DNA of 64,000 nt from Isochrysis galbana (lineage: Eukaryota > Haptophyta > Isochrysidales > Isochrysidaceae). Numbering within the stretch: the first letter of the stretch is position 1; each line of letters opens with the position of its first letter. The stretch is from the NCBI GenBank assembly GCA_018136815.1, contig CM030937.1, forward strand, positions 2,366,887 to 2,430,886. Reading direction: 5' to 3'. A program made the position numbers and the translations under genes. The notes beneath the pieces were generated by a model, which was not told the DNA's origin, made no database searches, and worked only from the letters and a program-made list of their open reading frames with translations. This document shows, one piece after another, positions 50,063 through 60,444 of the stretch.

Positions 50063-50634
50063 TCCAGGCGGCCCGGCAGAGCGCGGCGGCCATGCCCACC
50101 AGGCCATACACCGCCCGGGAGTTGCGCAGGTCGAAGCTGGCGATGTTGCTGGCGATGGCGATGGACGAGGCCGACGAGCGGGCGCGGAAGAGGAAGAGGG
50201 CGCGCGATTGGGCCTAAGTTCGCCAGGGGACAGGGGATGACTTTTTGAAAGCCCTGCTACTAGCTGTCGCGGCTGAGCCGCTGATGCGGACCACGCGCTC
50301 GCGCATTGGCCCAGAGCGCATGTCCATCGCGCGTTTGGAGCTCGAGGCGGCGAGGGCTGGCGGGGGCAGGAAGGTAGTGGTGCGCGATGTGTACGCGCGC
50401 TTCGTTCGGCGTGCGACTCGAGGACCTGCGGCGCTTTGTTGATGCGCTCCAGATGCCTGCGGGCCTCCGTCTGGGCGGAGGCCATCTGATAAGTGGAAAG
50501 GAGGCCATCTTGATCACCTTGCGCAGGTTTAGGCACGCAGGTGAGATAGATGCTTTCTCACCTGCCGCATCAAGCACCGCGCACCGCGCACTCCGCACTC
50601 CTTCTTCTGTTGTATTCTTGCCCATCGGAAGGCT
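50063..50634 (+). pseudogene. Possible Harbinger/DDE-type transposase N-terminal remnant
   Basis: Frames in this stretch read RSKLAMLLAMAMDEADERAR, RIGPERMSIARLELEAAR and then, in another frame, FGVRLEDLRRFVDALQMPAG with KEAILITLRRF. The last block resembles the helical N-terminal region of HARBI1-like transposases. Frames are broken, and the sequence is cut at 50634 by retroelement E4. The assignment is tentative. Confidence 0.25.
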
Positions 50635-52327
50635 ACAACTAAGTTTATACTTGGTTCACTCATGGCGGGGCACGAGCCCCCCTCTCTCTCCACTCCTCCC
50701 CTTCCATGGGGGAAGAACCACCCGCTCTCCTGGCACGCCTGATGGCCTGCCATGAGCACACTGCCCTGCTGACCCATCCCTCTCCCCACAGGCACGCCTG
50801 ATTCGCTCGCCCTGGCCTGTCGTGGCCAGCCCATCCCTCTGACCAGCCCCTCCCCCTGGGCCCCCCTGATCAGGACCCCCCAGCCAGCTCCAGTCGACTT
50901 GCAGGGGCGCGGAGCGCCAGCGAGGGAGAGGCAGGAGGGGCCAGGGCCATGCCCCAGCCTCACCTGCCCCCTGAGCTGTGCTCCCAGGCCCCTGCAGGCC
51001 ACATGGGGACCTGAACCTGAAGAGGGGCCGCAGGCGCGCGCCATGGGCCCCCGCCGCAGGGAAGAGATGAGGAAAAGGGAAGAGGGAGGGGAGGGGGGAG
51101 CGGCAGCTCTCCCCTCCGGTGTTTACGTGTCTTCTAGACCTCGTTGGGTAAGAGAAGACGGGGGCGCCAGAGCCAGGGGGGAAGGGCCGCGGTGTCGAGT
51201 CGAGCGCTACCGGAGGGCTCTGAGCCACTCCGTCGCGAGCGGCACCGGCGGCTAGCGCGGCGCTTTGTCCCTCCTCCCCACCGGGAGTCGGGTGAATGAA
51301 ATTCTGGACTGGGTCGGGCAACCCCATTCGGGTGTATGGACGGGGAACGAACGGCGAACGAAGGGCTGTGGGGCGGCGAGGCGCTCCTAGCGGCCCTAGT
51401 GTGTTGGGTTTTAAGAGATTGTTAGACCTACAAAGAACTCTTCCCTCAGGGAGGGAGCCTAGGCTGCTAGAGTGCAGCGACGCAGCGAACAACGACGGAC
51501 AAAGAGCCTGAGAACAACAGGATACACCGACTCACGAACACACCGGAATCATTCACCCAAACAAAGCAAATTATCAAGCAACCGCGACCCCAAATCACCG
51601 ATAACTCAAACACGTCGCGAGAGACGGAGAGAGAGAGCGAGAGAGAGAGAGACTCCGCAGCGACGGCCGGAGCGTGTCTCCGTTGTAACTTCCCACGTAG
51701 CGGAGAGTCCGAAGGGGAGCGTCATGTCGCGCGACCACGGCGATCACTTTGGATACAGATCGCAACGAGATGTCTTCACGACCGAATAAATCTTGCCGTT
51801 GAGCGTGAACCTTCTAGACGCTTCTAACGAACAACCCTGAGTAGCAACCAAGGGGAAGAAACACCAAAGGGGCCAAGGCTTGCATGTAACTTGCATCAAG
51901 GGGAAAGATTCCCTCACCTAGGAAGCGAACCTACACCGATCTCCAAGGGGAGATGGCAAATTAAACCTCAAATCTCGAGCGGCTAGAGCAACCGACTCGC
52001 TCGCCAAAACCTTGACCGAGAAGAAAGAAGCAAGGACCTACAAGCCAAGGGTAGCGGACCTAGGGAATGTGAGAGGAAGTTTCCGAACGCCAACGCGAAC
52101 GCCAAACGCCGAACGCGGGAAGGCAACGAAACCCTAACCAGGCCAAGCATAACCTACGAAGAACAGGCCTGGACAACAACGAAAGTCAGCAGGTCCCAAG
52201 AAAGAACCGGAACCCAACAAGAAACAACAAGCCTTGCAAGAAGCTAAACAAGCCTTCACAAGGTAACTCGAGAGCCTGAGACAAGCGCGCAGCGAGTGAC
52301 AGGCGAACTGGCTCCTTTGGGTCAAGA

Positions 52328-54730
52328 TTACCCGAAAGGAGGAAACCTGGAATCTAGACCTGACAAACAGGCTAGAAGGAACGAAACAAGAACTCGAATT
52401 CTAGATCGCAGCGCGGAGTGGTCGACGACTAACTTGAACCGACGCCCCCAAAGGTAGGGTCGCCAATTTCGGATTGATTCCAGGGCAGCCAAGAGCTCAA
52501 TCTCGGTCACCGTCCAATGGCGTTCGGCCGAGGTGAGACTGCGAGCGTAGTACCCAACGACTCGTTCACGGTTATCGTCTCCTAGCTGCGAGAGGATGCC
52601 GGCGATACCCAACTTGCTAGCCCCATCGGTCTTGACGATGAAGGGCCGATCATCCCTGGGTGGAGTCAAGACGGGCTCCGAGGTGATCGCTGTCTTGAGC
52701 TCTTGGATAGCTCGGCGACACTCCTCGGACTGGGACTCCTTTGCCACGTCGCAGCCCTTCCGCGTGAGAGCAGTGAGGGGAGCAGCCTTAGCGGCGAATT
52801 GGCGAATGAATCGACGATAGTAGGAGCAAAGGCCGAGGAAAGATCGAACCGCTTCCAAGGAGTTGATGGATGACGGGTCGATGTCGGCGACAGCTGCGAC
52901 CTTCTTCGGGTCCATCTTGAGACCTTCCCTCGAGACAACGTGACCGAGGTACTCCGTAGAGGTGGCAAAGAAGACACACTTGGACATCTTGCAGGTCAGG
53001 CCGGCCCACTCTAGCCGTTCGAGAACGAGGTCTAGCCGGTGAAGCATTTGCTCGAACGAAGCCTGTGCCCTGGCCTCTTCGGAAGGACCCACGCCCGTTG
53101 ACCAGATGCCCACATCATCGAGGTAAGGCATGCAGATCTCCCACGCTAGTGCACCGAGAACGATGTCCATCAAGCGGCACATGTAGGAGGGACCTGATTG
53201 GATGCCGAACGGTAGAAAGTTGAACTCGTATTTGCCGCGGTGGGTAGTGAAAGCGGTGATATGTTTGTGCGATTCTTTGATCGGGATGCCCCAAAAACCA
53301 GAGGCTAAATCGAGAGTACATAAGAAGAGAGAACTGAGCGGCCCTTGGCCGGACGCTAGCCTATCAATAGCCTCTACAATGAGGGGTAGAGGGCTATCCT
53401 CGACGCGTAGCTTGGCGTTCGTGTCGCGGTAGTCCACGCAGAATCGAACGGAGCCATCTTTCTTGCTGACCAGGACTACTCGGGAAGCCCAAGCCGAATT
53501 TGACTTGCGAATAATGCCAGCGGCTTCCATCTTGGCTACCTCCTCTTCTATGATGAGCTCGCCTGCGCGGCCCACTCTAGACGGAGCGTGCCGGTGAGGA
53601 ACAGCGCCGGGGTTGAGTGGCAACTCCACCTCGAGAACGTGCGTATGGTTTGGAGCCCCCGGGTGCAACGCGAAAGCTTTGATGCGCCGGGCCAAGAGTT
53701 GGCGTACTTCTTCTCGTTGATCGTCGGAAAGAAGCCGGTCCGGATCGATGGTGGCTGAGTCGAGTAGAGATCGTTGCTCCTCGCTCAGCGCGGTGACAGG
53801 GTCACCATCCCCCTCGCTTCCAGTCGGAGTCCAGCCCCGGTGCAACTTGAAACGCACCTGGAGCGAAGCTATCGGATGCAGAGACGGCAGGGTCAGCGCA
53901 TTGACCCCGGTGTGGACGATCGTCACCGCGATGCGGTGATCGTCCGCGGGCGTGACCACCGTGGGCATTACGAGAGGAGACGAATCGAGAGCCTCGCGAT
54001 TTGGTAGGCGGTCGACTAGCATCGCGCAGTCCGAATGATCTCGGAGAGCTAGCGGAACCCTGACCCAGATGGTTGCGCGGTGGAAGGCAGGAATCGTCAC
54101 CGCTTGCTCCGTGTAGAGAAGATATTCGGACGAGGTAGACGCCGGAGCTTTGGCCGCAAACTCGTCGGCAGACTCAAAGAGAGGTGTATAGAGTGGCTGC
54201 CTAGCATCAGCAGCAGCCTCACCCTCCGATCCGGCCGGGATCTCTCGTGTTGCCGTCGACCTCTCCAGAAAGTCGACAGTCAGCGGCTGACCGGGTGACA
54301 TCGAGATAGCTCCGACGAAGCCGGAGTCCGCGACTGGGGGTGGCGCCGTGGAAACTCTGACTACGCATTCGGAAAGGACTCTTGAAGAGTCTTCTGAATC
54401 GCCAGAGGCAGGACGGAGGCGGAGGCTTCCCTCCGAGCTCGCGGCGTCGAGAGAAATGGTAGCGGAGTGGGCGGCCAAAAAATCGTTCCCGAGCAGAAGC
54501 ATCGCGTTTCCTTCGATGACCGCGAACGAATGACGGAAGAGGCGACCGGACAAGGAGAAGACGAGGCTAGCCCGGCCCCTAGTGATGAGAGGAAGGCCGT
54601 CCGGCCCATGTAGGTTGGGGACGGTAGCGTCCGATACGCGTTCGACGCAAGCGTCTTCAGGTAGTCGATCGAGAAGAGCAGTGGTGATTACTGACGGGCC
54701 CGCTCCAGTGTCAGCCAGGGTGCTGTTCAC
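52328..54730 (-). pseudogene. Ty3/gypsy pol fragment: protease, reverse transcriptase, partial RNase H
   Basis: This frame has 800 codons. Residues 6-11 (ADTGAG) are the retropepsin active site. RT follows: the FCVDYRDTNAK block, PFGIQSGPSYMCRLM, and the catalytic YLDDVGIWS. Then comes the RT connection (LGLCSYYRRFI) and an RNase H start (FIVKTDGASKLGIAGILSQL) continuing to VVDHSALR. Beyond that the frame shifts into unrelated residues and stops. The RNase H is thus incomplete and integrase is absent. Catalytic residues of the retained domains look intact, which suggests fairly recent origin. Confidence 0.9.
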
Positions 54731-55266
54731 CGTGAGGGCAACGTCGAGGCGGCTAACATTTGGAGCTCGCGCGTAGGGGCGCGGGCAGCTTCAGTAGACT
54801 TGGCGGCCGAGGAACAACCAACCACGGCGATCCGGTGGATGGCCTCGGCAGTAGAATTCAGGGGGAGGGGGTCGTCGCCCTGAAGTTTCGGTGGGCTAGA
54901 CCTGAAGGGGGTTGGCTCCGGCGGGCGATCCCTGGAACAGGGATCCTCCGGAGAGCCGAGAGAAAGAGGAGACGCCGGCGTCCGTGTGGGGCGCGACGAG
55001 AGATCGTAATCGACGGCCCCTGCGTCTCCCGAGTCTGGGGTGACCACGGCGTGAGCGCGGAAAGCCGCAGCTCCCTTGGAACCTTCAACTTCATCGACCC
55101 CGGAAGCCGACCCTTCCGGGTCGGGAACCAGGTCAGAAACGAGAACAGGTGCAACTTCGAGACGAGAGAATGAACACGATGACGGAGAAATATAACGAAC
55201 CGGGGAGAGAGGTGAAGAGGAGACACTAGTCTCCGCCTCAACAGCACGAGAACCTACGGTAGACAA
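54727..55266 (-). pseudogene. Gypsy gag/linker fragment
   Basis: A 179-codon Ser/Pro/Glu-rich frame lies immediately upstream of pol on the same strand and overlaps it by 4 nt in another frame. No zinc knuckle or capsid motif is visible. It probably encodes the end of gag or a pre-protease linker, and the 5' end of the element is missing beyond about 55363. Confidence 0.4.
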
Positions 55267-55439
55267 CGACGATTCGTCCGCAGAGCGGCTCCGGCTATGG
55301 CCCTTGGGAGAGAGGTCTCCAGAGGGGTCCCGCCGGGAAAGAGCAGAAACAGGTAAAGCGCTGAAAAGTTGTGTCCAATTAGCTAGTGGGGTTGGCTAGG
55401 ATACAACATTTTAATTTTATTATTGCCCATCGGAAGGCT

Positions 55440-56439
55440 GTAGGCATGAATATTCGTGTAAGGTACGCGCCCACACTCGTAGTTGAACAGTTCTCCGTGT
55501 TGCCACTGACGCACAAGACACACAGATTCGGATTCCCCATGGTCTCAAGTCCAGGTTTGCAGATTTTGGTCTCGAAATTTGCGATTCGAATTTTTTTTGC
55601 TGTCACTATAATTGTTGGCTCGTTTAAGGTAATGAACCGGCATGACTTCGACTTCTCGTTCTGCAGTCGCTCTGCGAGACTCTCTCTCTCTCTCTCTCTC
55701 TCTCTCCGTCTCCGTCCTCCTCTCCTCGGCCGACGGAGGGAAGTTTCGTCCAACCAAAACATTCTCCGGTCCCTGACGAATAATTGGGATGGCCCATAGG
55801 GCCTGAGGGCAATGAGAATGAGCAATGAGGAAGACATCCTCGCTCTTGATGTCCTTCTTGTTCTTGTCCTCAGCTTGCTGAGCAAGCTGAATAAAGAAGG
55901 GAGTGTCTTCCGGCTCCTCCTCCTCATCAATAAGAGGGGGGGGAGCGAGTTGTGTGGTCGTGTTGAGTGAGAGTCGGCATAGGATCCGACTGTGGATCGG
56001 CGCGCTTGCGCGACTGCTGTTGTGGTTGTGGGGTAGGCTGTGTCTGGACTGGCCTCTTTGGGTCCTTCCCTTTAGGTTTAGGTCCATGTGAGCGGCTTCC
56101 GCATACGATTTCTGAGCAGAGGCGCAGAGGCTGAGATTGGGTTGGAAGCCGTAAAGGCCCCAATGATTGATTGTTGTGTCAAGTGCCCGCCCCCGAGGGG
56201 TGCACTGAGCACTGATGGTAGGAGTTGCCTCCATGGGGGATGTTGTTGGGGGGGCAGGCCGGTGGAGGCAGGCGGCAGAGTCAGACTCTGGCTCTGTTGT
56301 CTGTTGATCTGCCTCTCCTGTTCCCTGCTTCTGTGCCTGCTGGGAAGGCAAGGGCGGGTGGGCTATGTCGACGTCGGTGTCAGTCAGGGAGGCGGCCTGT
56401 GAGCGGCCGCGATTCGGCTCCGGCGGGCTTGGGGCGGCC
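55440..56439. other. Intergenic; (CT)n repeat, no supported gene
   Basis: A (TC)n run lies at 55679-55705. Frames on both strands are Pro/Thr/Gln-rich and overlap one another. Part of this may be the body of element F3. Confidence 0.4.
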
Positions 56440-56520
56440 CCTGTGGGGCGTCGTGGCGGCGGGGGGCTGGGAGGTGGGAGCGGTCGGCGCGCGCTCCATC
56501 GCTGAAAGTATAACGATAGT
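56440..56520 (-). mobile_element. 5' end module of structured element F3
   Basis: On the minus strand: aactatcgttatactttcag, then cgatggagcgcgcgccgacc. The first half matches F2 and the ttatactt part matches F1/family 2, so the hairpin arms are mismatched, as if recombinant. No target duplication was found. Confidence 0.4.
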
Positions 56521-56848
56521 TTTTCAAGAGCAGTTGCGAAAGGTAGACGTAGTAGAGGTAGATGGCATATTCAAAGGTTCTTTCTGCCGCGCTCGCATAG
56601 ATAGCGCAACAAACAGCACCACTTCACATCCATCACTAGCTAGCCTTGTAGCTCCTTGATCTCATCAGCTCAAACAGCCAAGACTGGCCTCTCGCCTGAC
56701 TCACCAAACCACCAATCAGATATACCGGGTTACCGTTAGATTGCAAACCGGCAAATCGACAGAATACACAGTACGTGTGTAGACCCCGAAACAGTATGTA
56801 GCGTCTCGATTTGTGCCAACTAACTCGGCTAGGTCTTCAGCGTTTGAT

Positions 56849-58123
56849 CTATCGATCAACCTGCACAAATCCTTCCCTTTGATGAGAGGCTCGCCAAGTA
56901 TCCAAGGGCGCCCACAAATCACGTCCTGGGAAACCTGATCGGCCTCCTGTGTCCATGTCACGGGGCCACGAGTGGTATTCAAAGTATTGGTCGACAAGCT
57001 CCCGAAGAGCATGCATGCTTGTGCTCATTGAGCGGCCGGTCCCGCTTGCATGAGAACCGAGCTGAGCCACTTTGCTGCTTAGCATGTTGCCCAGGCTGAG
57101 CCGCACCTCCGATTTGGACTGCCTCATCTCCTTGGGCGTGTGGACAGCTCCACTGTCAATGAGGCTGAGGCTCTTGCGAAGCACACTAATGCTCGTCTCA
57201 TTCGGCATCCATACACCGTGAAGGCCCCCAGAAATGATGCCGTCAGCGGGCGAGCCGTAAGGGTAGTCAGAGTTCTCATTCGCCGGAGCAGAATGCCGCA
57301 TATTAATTGACATAGTCGATAACATTCTTCCAGCTTCCGCGAGGGCTCCTTCTGAGATCGCCCTTTTCAACGAGTTGCTAGCAATGCTCACATACGAAAC
57401 GCCCCAGCGCTCTTCAATGAGCCATGGTTCATCCTCGCAGCCAATAACATCGATGACCCCACCAAGCTCTCCATCAAATGGTCCAGTGTTTTCAAGTCCG
57501 AGAACGAAATCCGCACTACTTGTGGGCGCCGGCGCGATGAGCGATGAGATGCTACTGCCTAGCAAAGCATCATGAAAGTCCAGCGTCGACACCTTGCAGC
57601 CGCTGCCATCAATATGCGATCTTCTGTTTTGAGATGCGATGCGGCTGAGGGCCGGCCCGGTGCCCACGACTAGCGGCTGTGCTCCACGATAGTCGATTAG
57701 CGAGGCTAACAGCGGAGGGAGCGGTCCGGACGAGCCAGCCACCATGACTGTCTTGCCGGCATGATTCCCACCCATATGCACTCCCACGCGGTCCAGCGCA
57801 GCACAGGCAGTGAGCAACAGGAGAGGAAGGCGCGCGGCACCGTCCCATGAGACGCCTCGAGGTTTGACAAAGGGTTGCATCTCTACGCTCACCACTTCAC
57901 CCCGCCTAGGCGCCTTTGAGCTCCGCACAAAGCCAATGACCTCTCTCGCACCATCATGCAGCTCCCCGTCTGCATCACACATAGTGCCGGCGGCGACGCA
58001 CAGGTGGGGCTCGGCGGAGAAGGGACCTCGGCTGATGAACCCGTCGGCGCTGCTCCAACGCTCTCTACATAGCGCGTCCACCGGCGCCAAGAGCGCCGCC
58101 TCGGTGCGCAGGCTGAAGCGCAT
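56849..58123 (-). CDS. MDR-like (quinone oxidoreductase/RTN4IP1-type) NAD(P)-binding protein
   Basis: This is a single frame of 424 residues from Met at 58123; the longer frame (58231) adds only a Gly/Arg/Pro-rich leader. Early residues resemble the GroES-like part of medium-chain dehydrogenases (GPFSAEPHLC ... EVIGFVRSSKAPRRGEVVSV). LLLLTACAALDRVGVHMGGN and GKTVMVAGSSGPLPPLLASL correspond to the pre-Rossmann helix and the nucleotide-binding turn, although the Gly pattern is weak. ERWGVSYVSIAS and LKRAISEGALAEAGRML match later MDR positions. The C-terminal ~100 residues, polar and Ser-rich, are atypical. A reductase role, possibly mitochondrial or plastidial, is inferred only from the family; the substrate is unknown. 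Confidence 0.5.
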   Translation of the reverse strand: MRFSLRTEAALLAPVDALCRERWSSADGFISRGPFSAEPHLCVAAGTMCDADGELHDGAREVIGFVRSSKAPRRGEVVSVEMQPFVKPRGVSWDGAARLPLLLLTACAALDRVGVHMGGNHAGKTVMVAGSSGPLPPLLASLIDYRGAQPLVVGTGPALSRIASQNRRSHIDGSGCKVSTLDFHDALLGSSISSLIAPAPTSSADFVLGLENTGPFDGELGGVIDVIGCEDEPWLIEERWGVSYVSIASNSLKRAISEGALAEAGRMLSTMSINMRHSAPANENSDYPYGSPADGIISGGLHGVWMPNETSISVLRKSLSLIDSGAVHTPKEMRQSKSEVRLSLGNMLSSKVAQLGSHASGTGRSMSTSMHALRELVDQYFEYHSWPRDMDTGGRSGFPGRDLWAPLDTWRASHQREGFVQVDR

Positions 58124-58584
58124 CACCCCCGGCTTCGCTTCCCCCTCCCTCCCTCCCCCCCCCCGCGCGCGAGGTGTGGGCGGCTGGGCGCAGGATGAAG
58201 ACGGGGAGCGGATGAGGAGGTAAAGCCCCAAGGCCTTGATGATGACGGCGGTGATGAGAAAGAAGGTGCAGAAGAGGAGGAGCGCAAAAAGGGGGAGGGG
58301 CTCTTTACTCCTTCTAAAGTGTTTTTTACTCTGGGTGCTGGGTGCTGGGTGCTAATCAAGTAATCAAGGCTTCTAAAGTTTTTTTTTCTCTGGCGCGAGA
58401 CGGCGGGTGGCGGGCGCGCTAGCTGCACAGCTGCACACTGCACACCTGCCCGCCTCTACATGCCTTCGCTCCATGTATGGGGCATGGGGGTTCGGTGATG
58501 ACGTAGAGGGTGGAGGCCCAAGGAGTGGATAGATGTGATGACGCGGCTGCAGCGGATACCCGGGTATTCCCCCTACATGTTATC

Positions 58585-58680
58585 TCCCTGGCACCATCGC
58601 GGTGACCAGGGCCAGGGCGGCTGAGAGGAGGGAGAGCGACGCCATCGCTCGCGCTCTCTCCAGAACTAGAACAGAACCTA
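58585..58680 (-). repeat. Inverted copy of the 44247-44330 block
   Basis: Read on the minus strand: ggagagagcgcgagcgatgg, cgtcgctctccctcctctca, and gatggtgccaggg. These align with 44247-44327 with a few differences. Both copies contain an ATG and a short hydrophobic peptide (M-x-SLSLLSAAL), so they may be duplicated first exons encoding a signal peptide, or a dispersed repeat. Confidence 0.5.
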
Positions 58681-58868
58681 GCCCAGTCACTCATTGGCCC
58701 AGGCCAGAGTTTCGCGAAATGTTTTGCAAAATTTGGGTGGACCACCAAAATAGAAATTTGTGACCGAAATTTGGGTGCAAGTGCGAAGCGCTGAAGAACG
58801 GCGCGTAGCGCCGAAGCGAAATTTGGGCCCCGAAGCCCCCCCCTCCCCCCGCCTCCCCCCCCCCCCGC

Positions 58869-60113
58869 ATGCGCACGCGCATGACGCCCTCTAGCTCTGC
58901 TAGCTCCTGCTCTAAGCGGCCGAGGCCTGCCTCCTCAGAGAGGGAGAGGGTGCCGCCGTCCGAGTCCGAGTCCGAGCCCCGCCCCCTGCGCAATGTGGTG
59001 CAACAGATCACGGCATCAGAGGCGGAGGAGGAGGACAATGCCCCGGAGTCGGAAGAGTCGGAGTCGGACTACGATAACGCCATTGAAGAGGACAGTTCCG
59101 AGGACGAACTGCGGGCGGCCTTGGGTGAGGACAGGAGGTCGAGGGAAGATAGGGCTCGGCGCAGTCGCGCGGATCGGCCGGAAGGTGGTGCAACAGCTGC
59201 CAGCCACACATTGTGTTCACCATCCCGGGGTTCATTCGTACCCGGGCAAGCTTGTCTGCACCTCTCGATCGGCGAGTGCGAGGTGGTGGAGGCTGCCCGC
59301 AGTGACGGCCGGGTGCGTGTAGCGTGGGAAAGGAAGAGAGGAAGTGGTGAGACGGCCACGTCCGAACAGCTCTTGCGCTGGGTAGAGACGGCATCGCTAA
59401 AGAAGATAGGACTGCGCCGCTCTCCACGGCTGTCGGGAGCCCCCCAACAACCACAACCACGCCGTGGCATCTTTGGAGTTGAGCTGCCAGAAATGGCAGC
59501 ACACGAACGTGACCGGCTGGCAAAGAGGAAGCCACCAGCGGGCGTCCGCGGCCGAAAGGTCGGAGTACGTACCTCCAAGCAGACAAAGGTTTCGATCGCA
59601 CAGCGCTTGCGTGAATTCCCCAACCACACCTTCCGTGCATCCGCAGGCGAGCTTTATTGTGCAGCGTGCAAGCAAACGCTGGCAAACATCAAAAGCTCCA
59701 TTACGGCTCACGTGCATTATGCGAAGCACATTGCGGCAGTGGAAGCTTTGGCGACGCGCACCGAGGCGGATGCTACATTGGTTGGGGAACTAGGAGAGTA
59801 CTTCACCAATCACTCCGACGAGGCGGGCGCCAATCTTCCACCTGATCTACATCTCTTTCGCTACCGTGTCGTCGAATGCTTCCTTCACGCTGGGATACCT
59901 CTCGAGCGCTTGGTGTTCATTCGGAAACTTCTAGAGCGCAGCGACAAGCCCCTCACGGATCATTCACATCTCCGCGCCACTTATATCCCGCAGGTCGCAG
60001 ATCGAGAGCTCGCCTTGTTGCGTAAAGAGGTCCAGGGTAAGGTTGTGAATAGGTTGCAATCGGAGCCAACATGTTTGAACCTATTAGTGCTCGAGAGCCA
60101 ACATATTAGATAG
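58869..60113 (+). CDS. hAT transposon ORF1: BED-finger protein, N-terminal part of a transposase
   Basis: The frame encodes 414 residues. The first ~100 are Ser/Glu-rich and acidic. CAACKQTLANIKSSITAHVH at about 264-283, continuing to YAKH, is a BED-type zinc finger (C-x2-C ... H-x3-5-H). The following helices (HLFRYRVVECFLHAGIPLER, DHSHLRATYIPQVADRELAL) resemble the region between the BED finger and catalytic domain of hAT transposases. The frame then runs into CAGG|GTAAGG, a good splice donor, and soon stops. No catalytic domain follows in frame. Either ORF1 is spliced to a missing exon or its catalytic half has been lost. Confidence 0.65.
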   Translation: MRTRMTPSSSASSCSKRPRPASSERERVPPSESESEPRPLRNVVQQITASEAEEEDNAPESEESESDYDNAIEEDSSEDELRAALGEDRRSREDRARRSRADRPEGGATAASHTLCSPSRGSFVPGQACLHLSIGECEVVEAARSDGRVRVAWERKRGSGETATSEQLLRWVETASLKKIGLRRSPRLSGAPQQPQPRRGIFGVELPEMAAHERDRLAKRKPPAGVRGRKVGVRTSKQTKVSIAQRLREFPNHTFRASAGELYCAACKQTLANIKSSITAHVHYAKHIAAVEALATRTEADATLVGELGEYFTNHSDEAGANLPPDLHLFRYRVVECFLHAGIPLERLVFIRKLLERSDKPLTDHSHLRATYIPQVADRELALLRKEVQGKVVNRLQSEPTCLNLLVLESQHIR

Positions 60114-60444
60114 TATTAGCAGCATGCCGCCAACATATTAGATAGTATTAGTGCTTTTGAGGAGGGGTATTAACGGTATTTGCTTGTTAACATGTTAACA
60201 GTACAGGTATATGTATGTATTATAATAAGGGCTAAGGGGCCCTTGCCCTTGCTTGCTTGACCCTTGAGGTACCCTTGCTTGTTGCTTGGTTGGTACTACT
60301 GAGGAGAAAACGAAAGAAGAGCCGCGGCGTGAGCTGCGGCGTTAGTATAGTAGAAGACAATATAGAAATAGAAGTCATATACAAAATAACAGCTTTTATC
60401 AATTTCTACTTTTGTATCGCTAGACTACTGACACAAGTCCAGCA

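Larger units (their letters stand above)
51193..55363 (-). mobile_element. Truncated Ty3/gypsy LTR retrotransposon inside E4
   Basis: The minus strand carries protease-RT-RNase H coding (52328-54730), with a Ser/Pro-rich frame upstream (55266-54727), probably gag-derived. The 3' side (52327-51193) is non-coding and ends ...ctcgactcgaca, plausibly one LTR terminus. No integrase frame and no second LTR are present, so the copy is internally deleted and 5'-truncated. Confidence 0.7.
50635..55423 (+). mobile_element. Structured retroelement E4 carrying a gypsy fragment
   Basis: The target duplication tgcccatcggaaggct occurs at 50619-50634 and 55424-55439. The 5' part (50635-51192) matches E1/E5: the hairpin caactaagt-ttat-acttggttc, then core, then the gtaagagaagacgggggcgc block. 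The 3' part (55364-55423) has the E1/E5 tail (aaaagttgtgtccaatt ... ggggttggctagg, then attttattatt). About 270 bp of the expected middle is missing, and in its place lies about 4.2 kb of gypsy-derived DNA on the other strand. Confidence 0.85.

Noticed and set aside
51193..55363. Intact LTR retrotransposon
   Set aside because: No paired LTRs, no integrase, RNase H frame broken, no 4-6-bp TSD at the ends.
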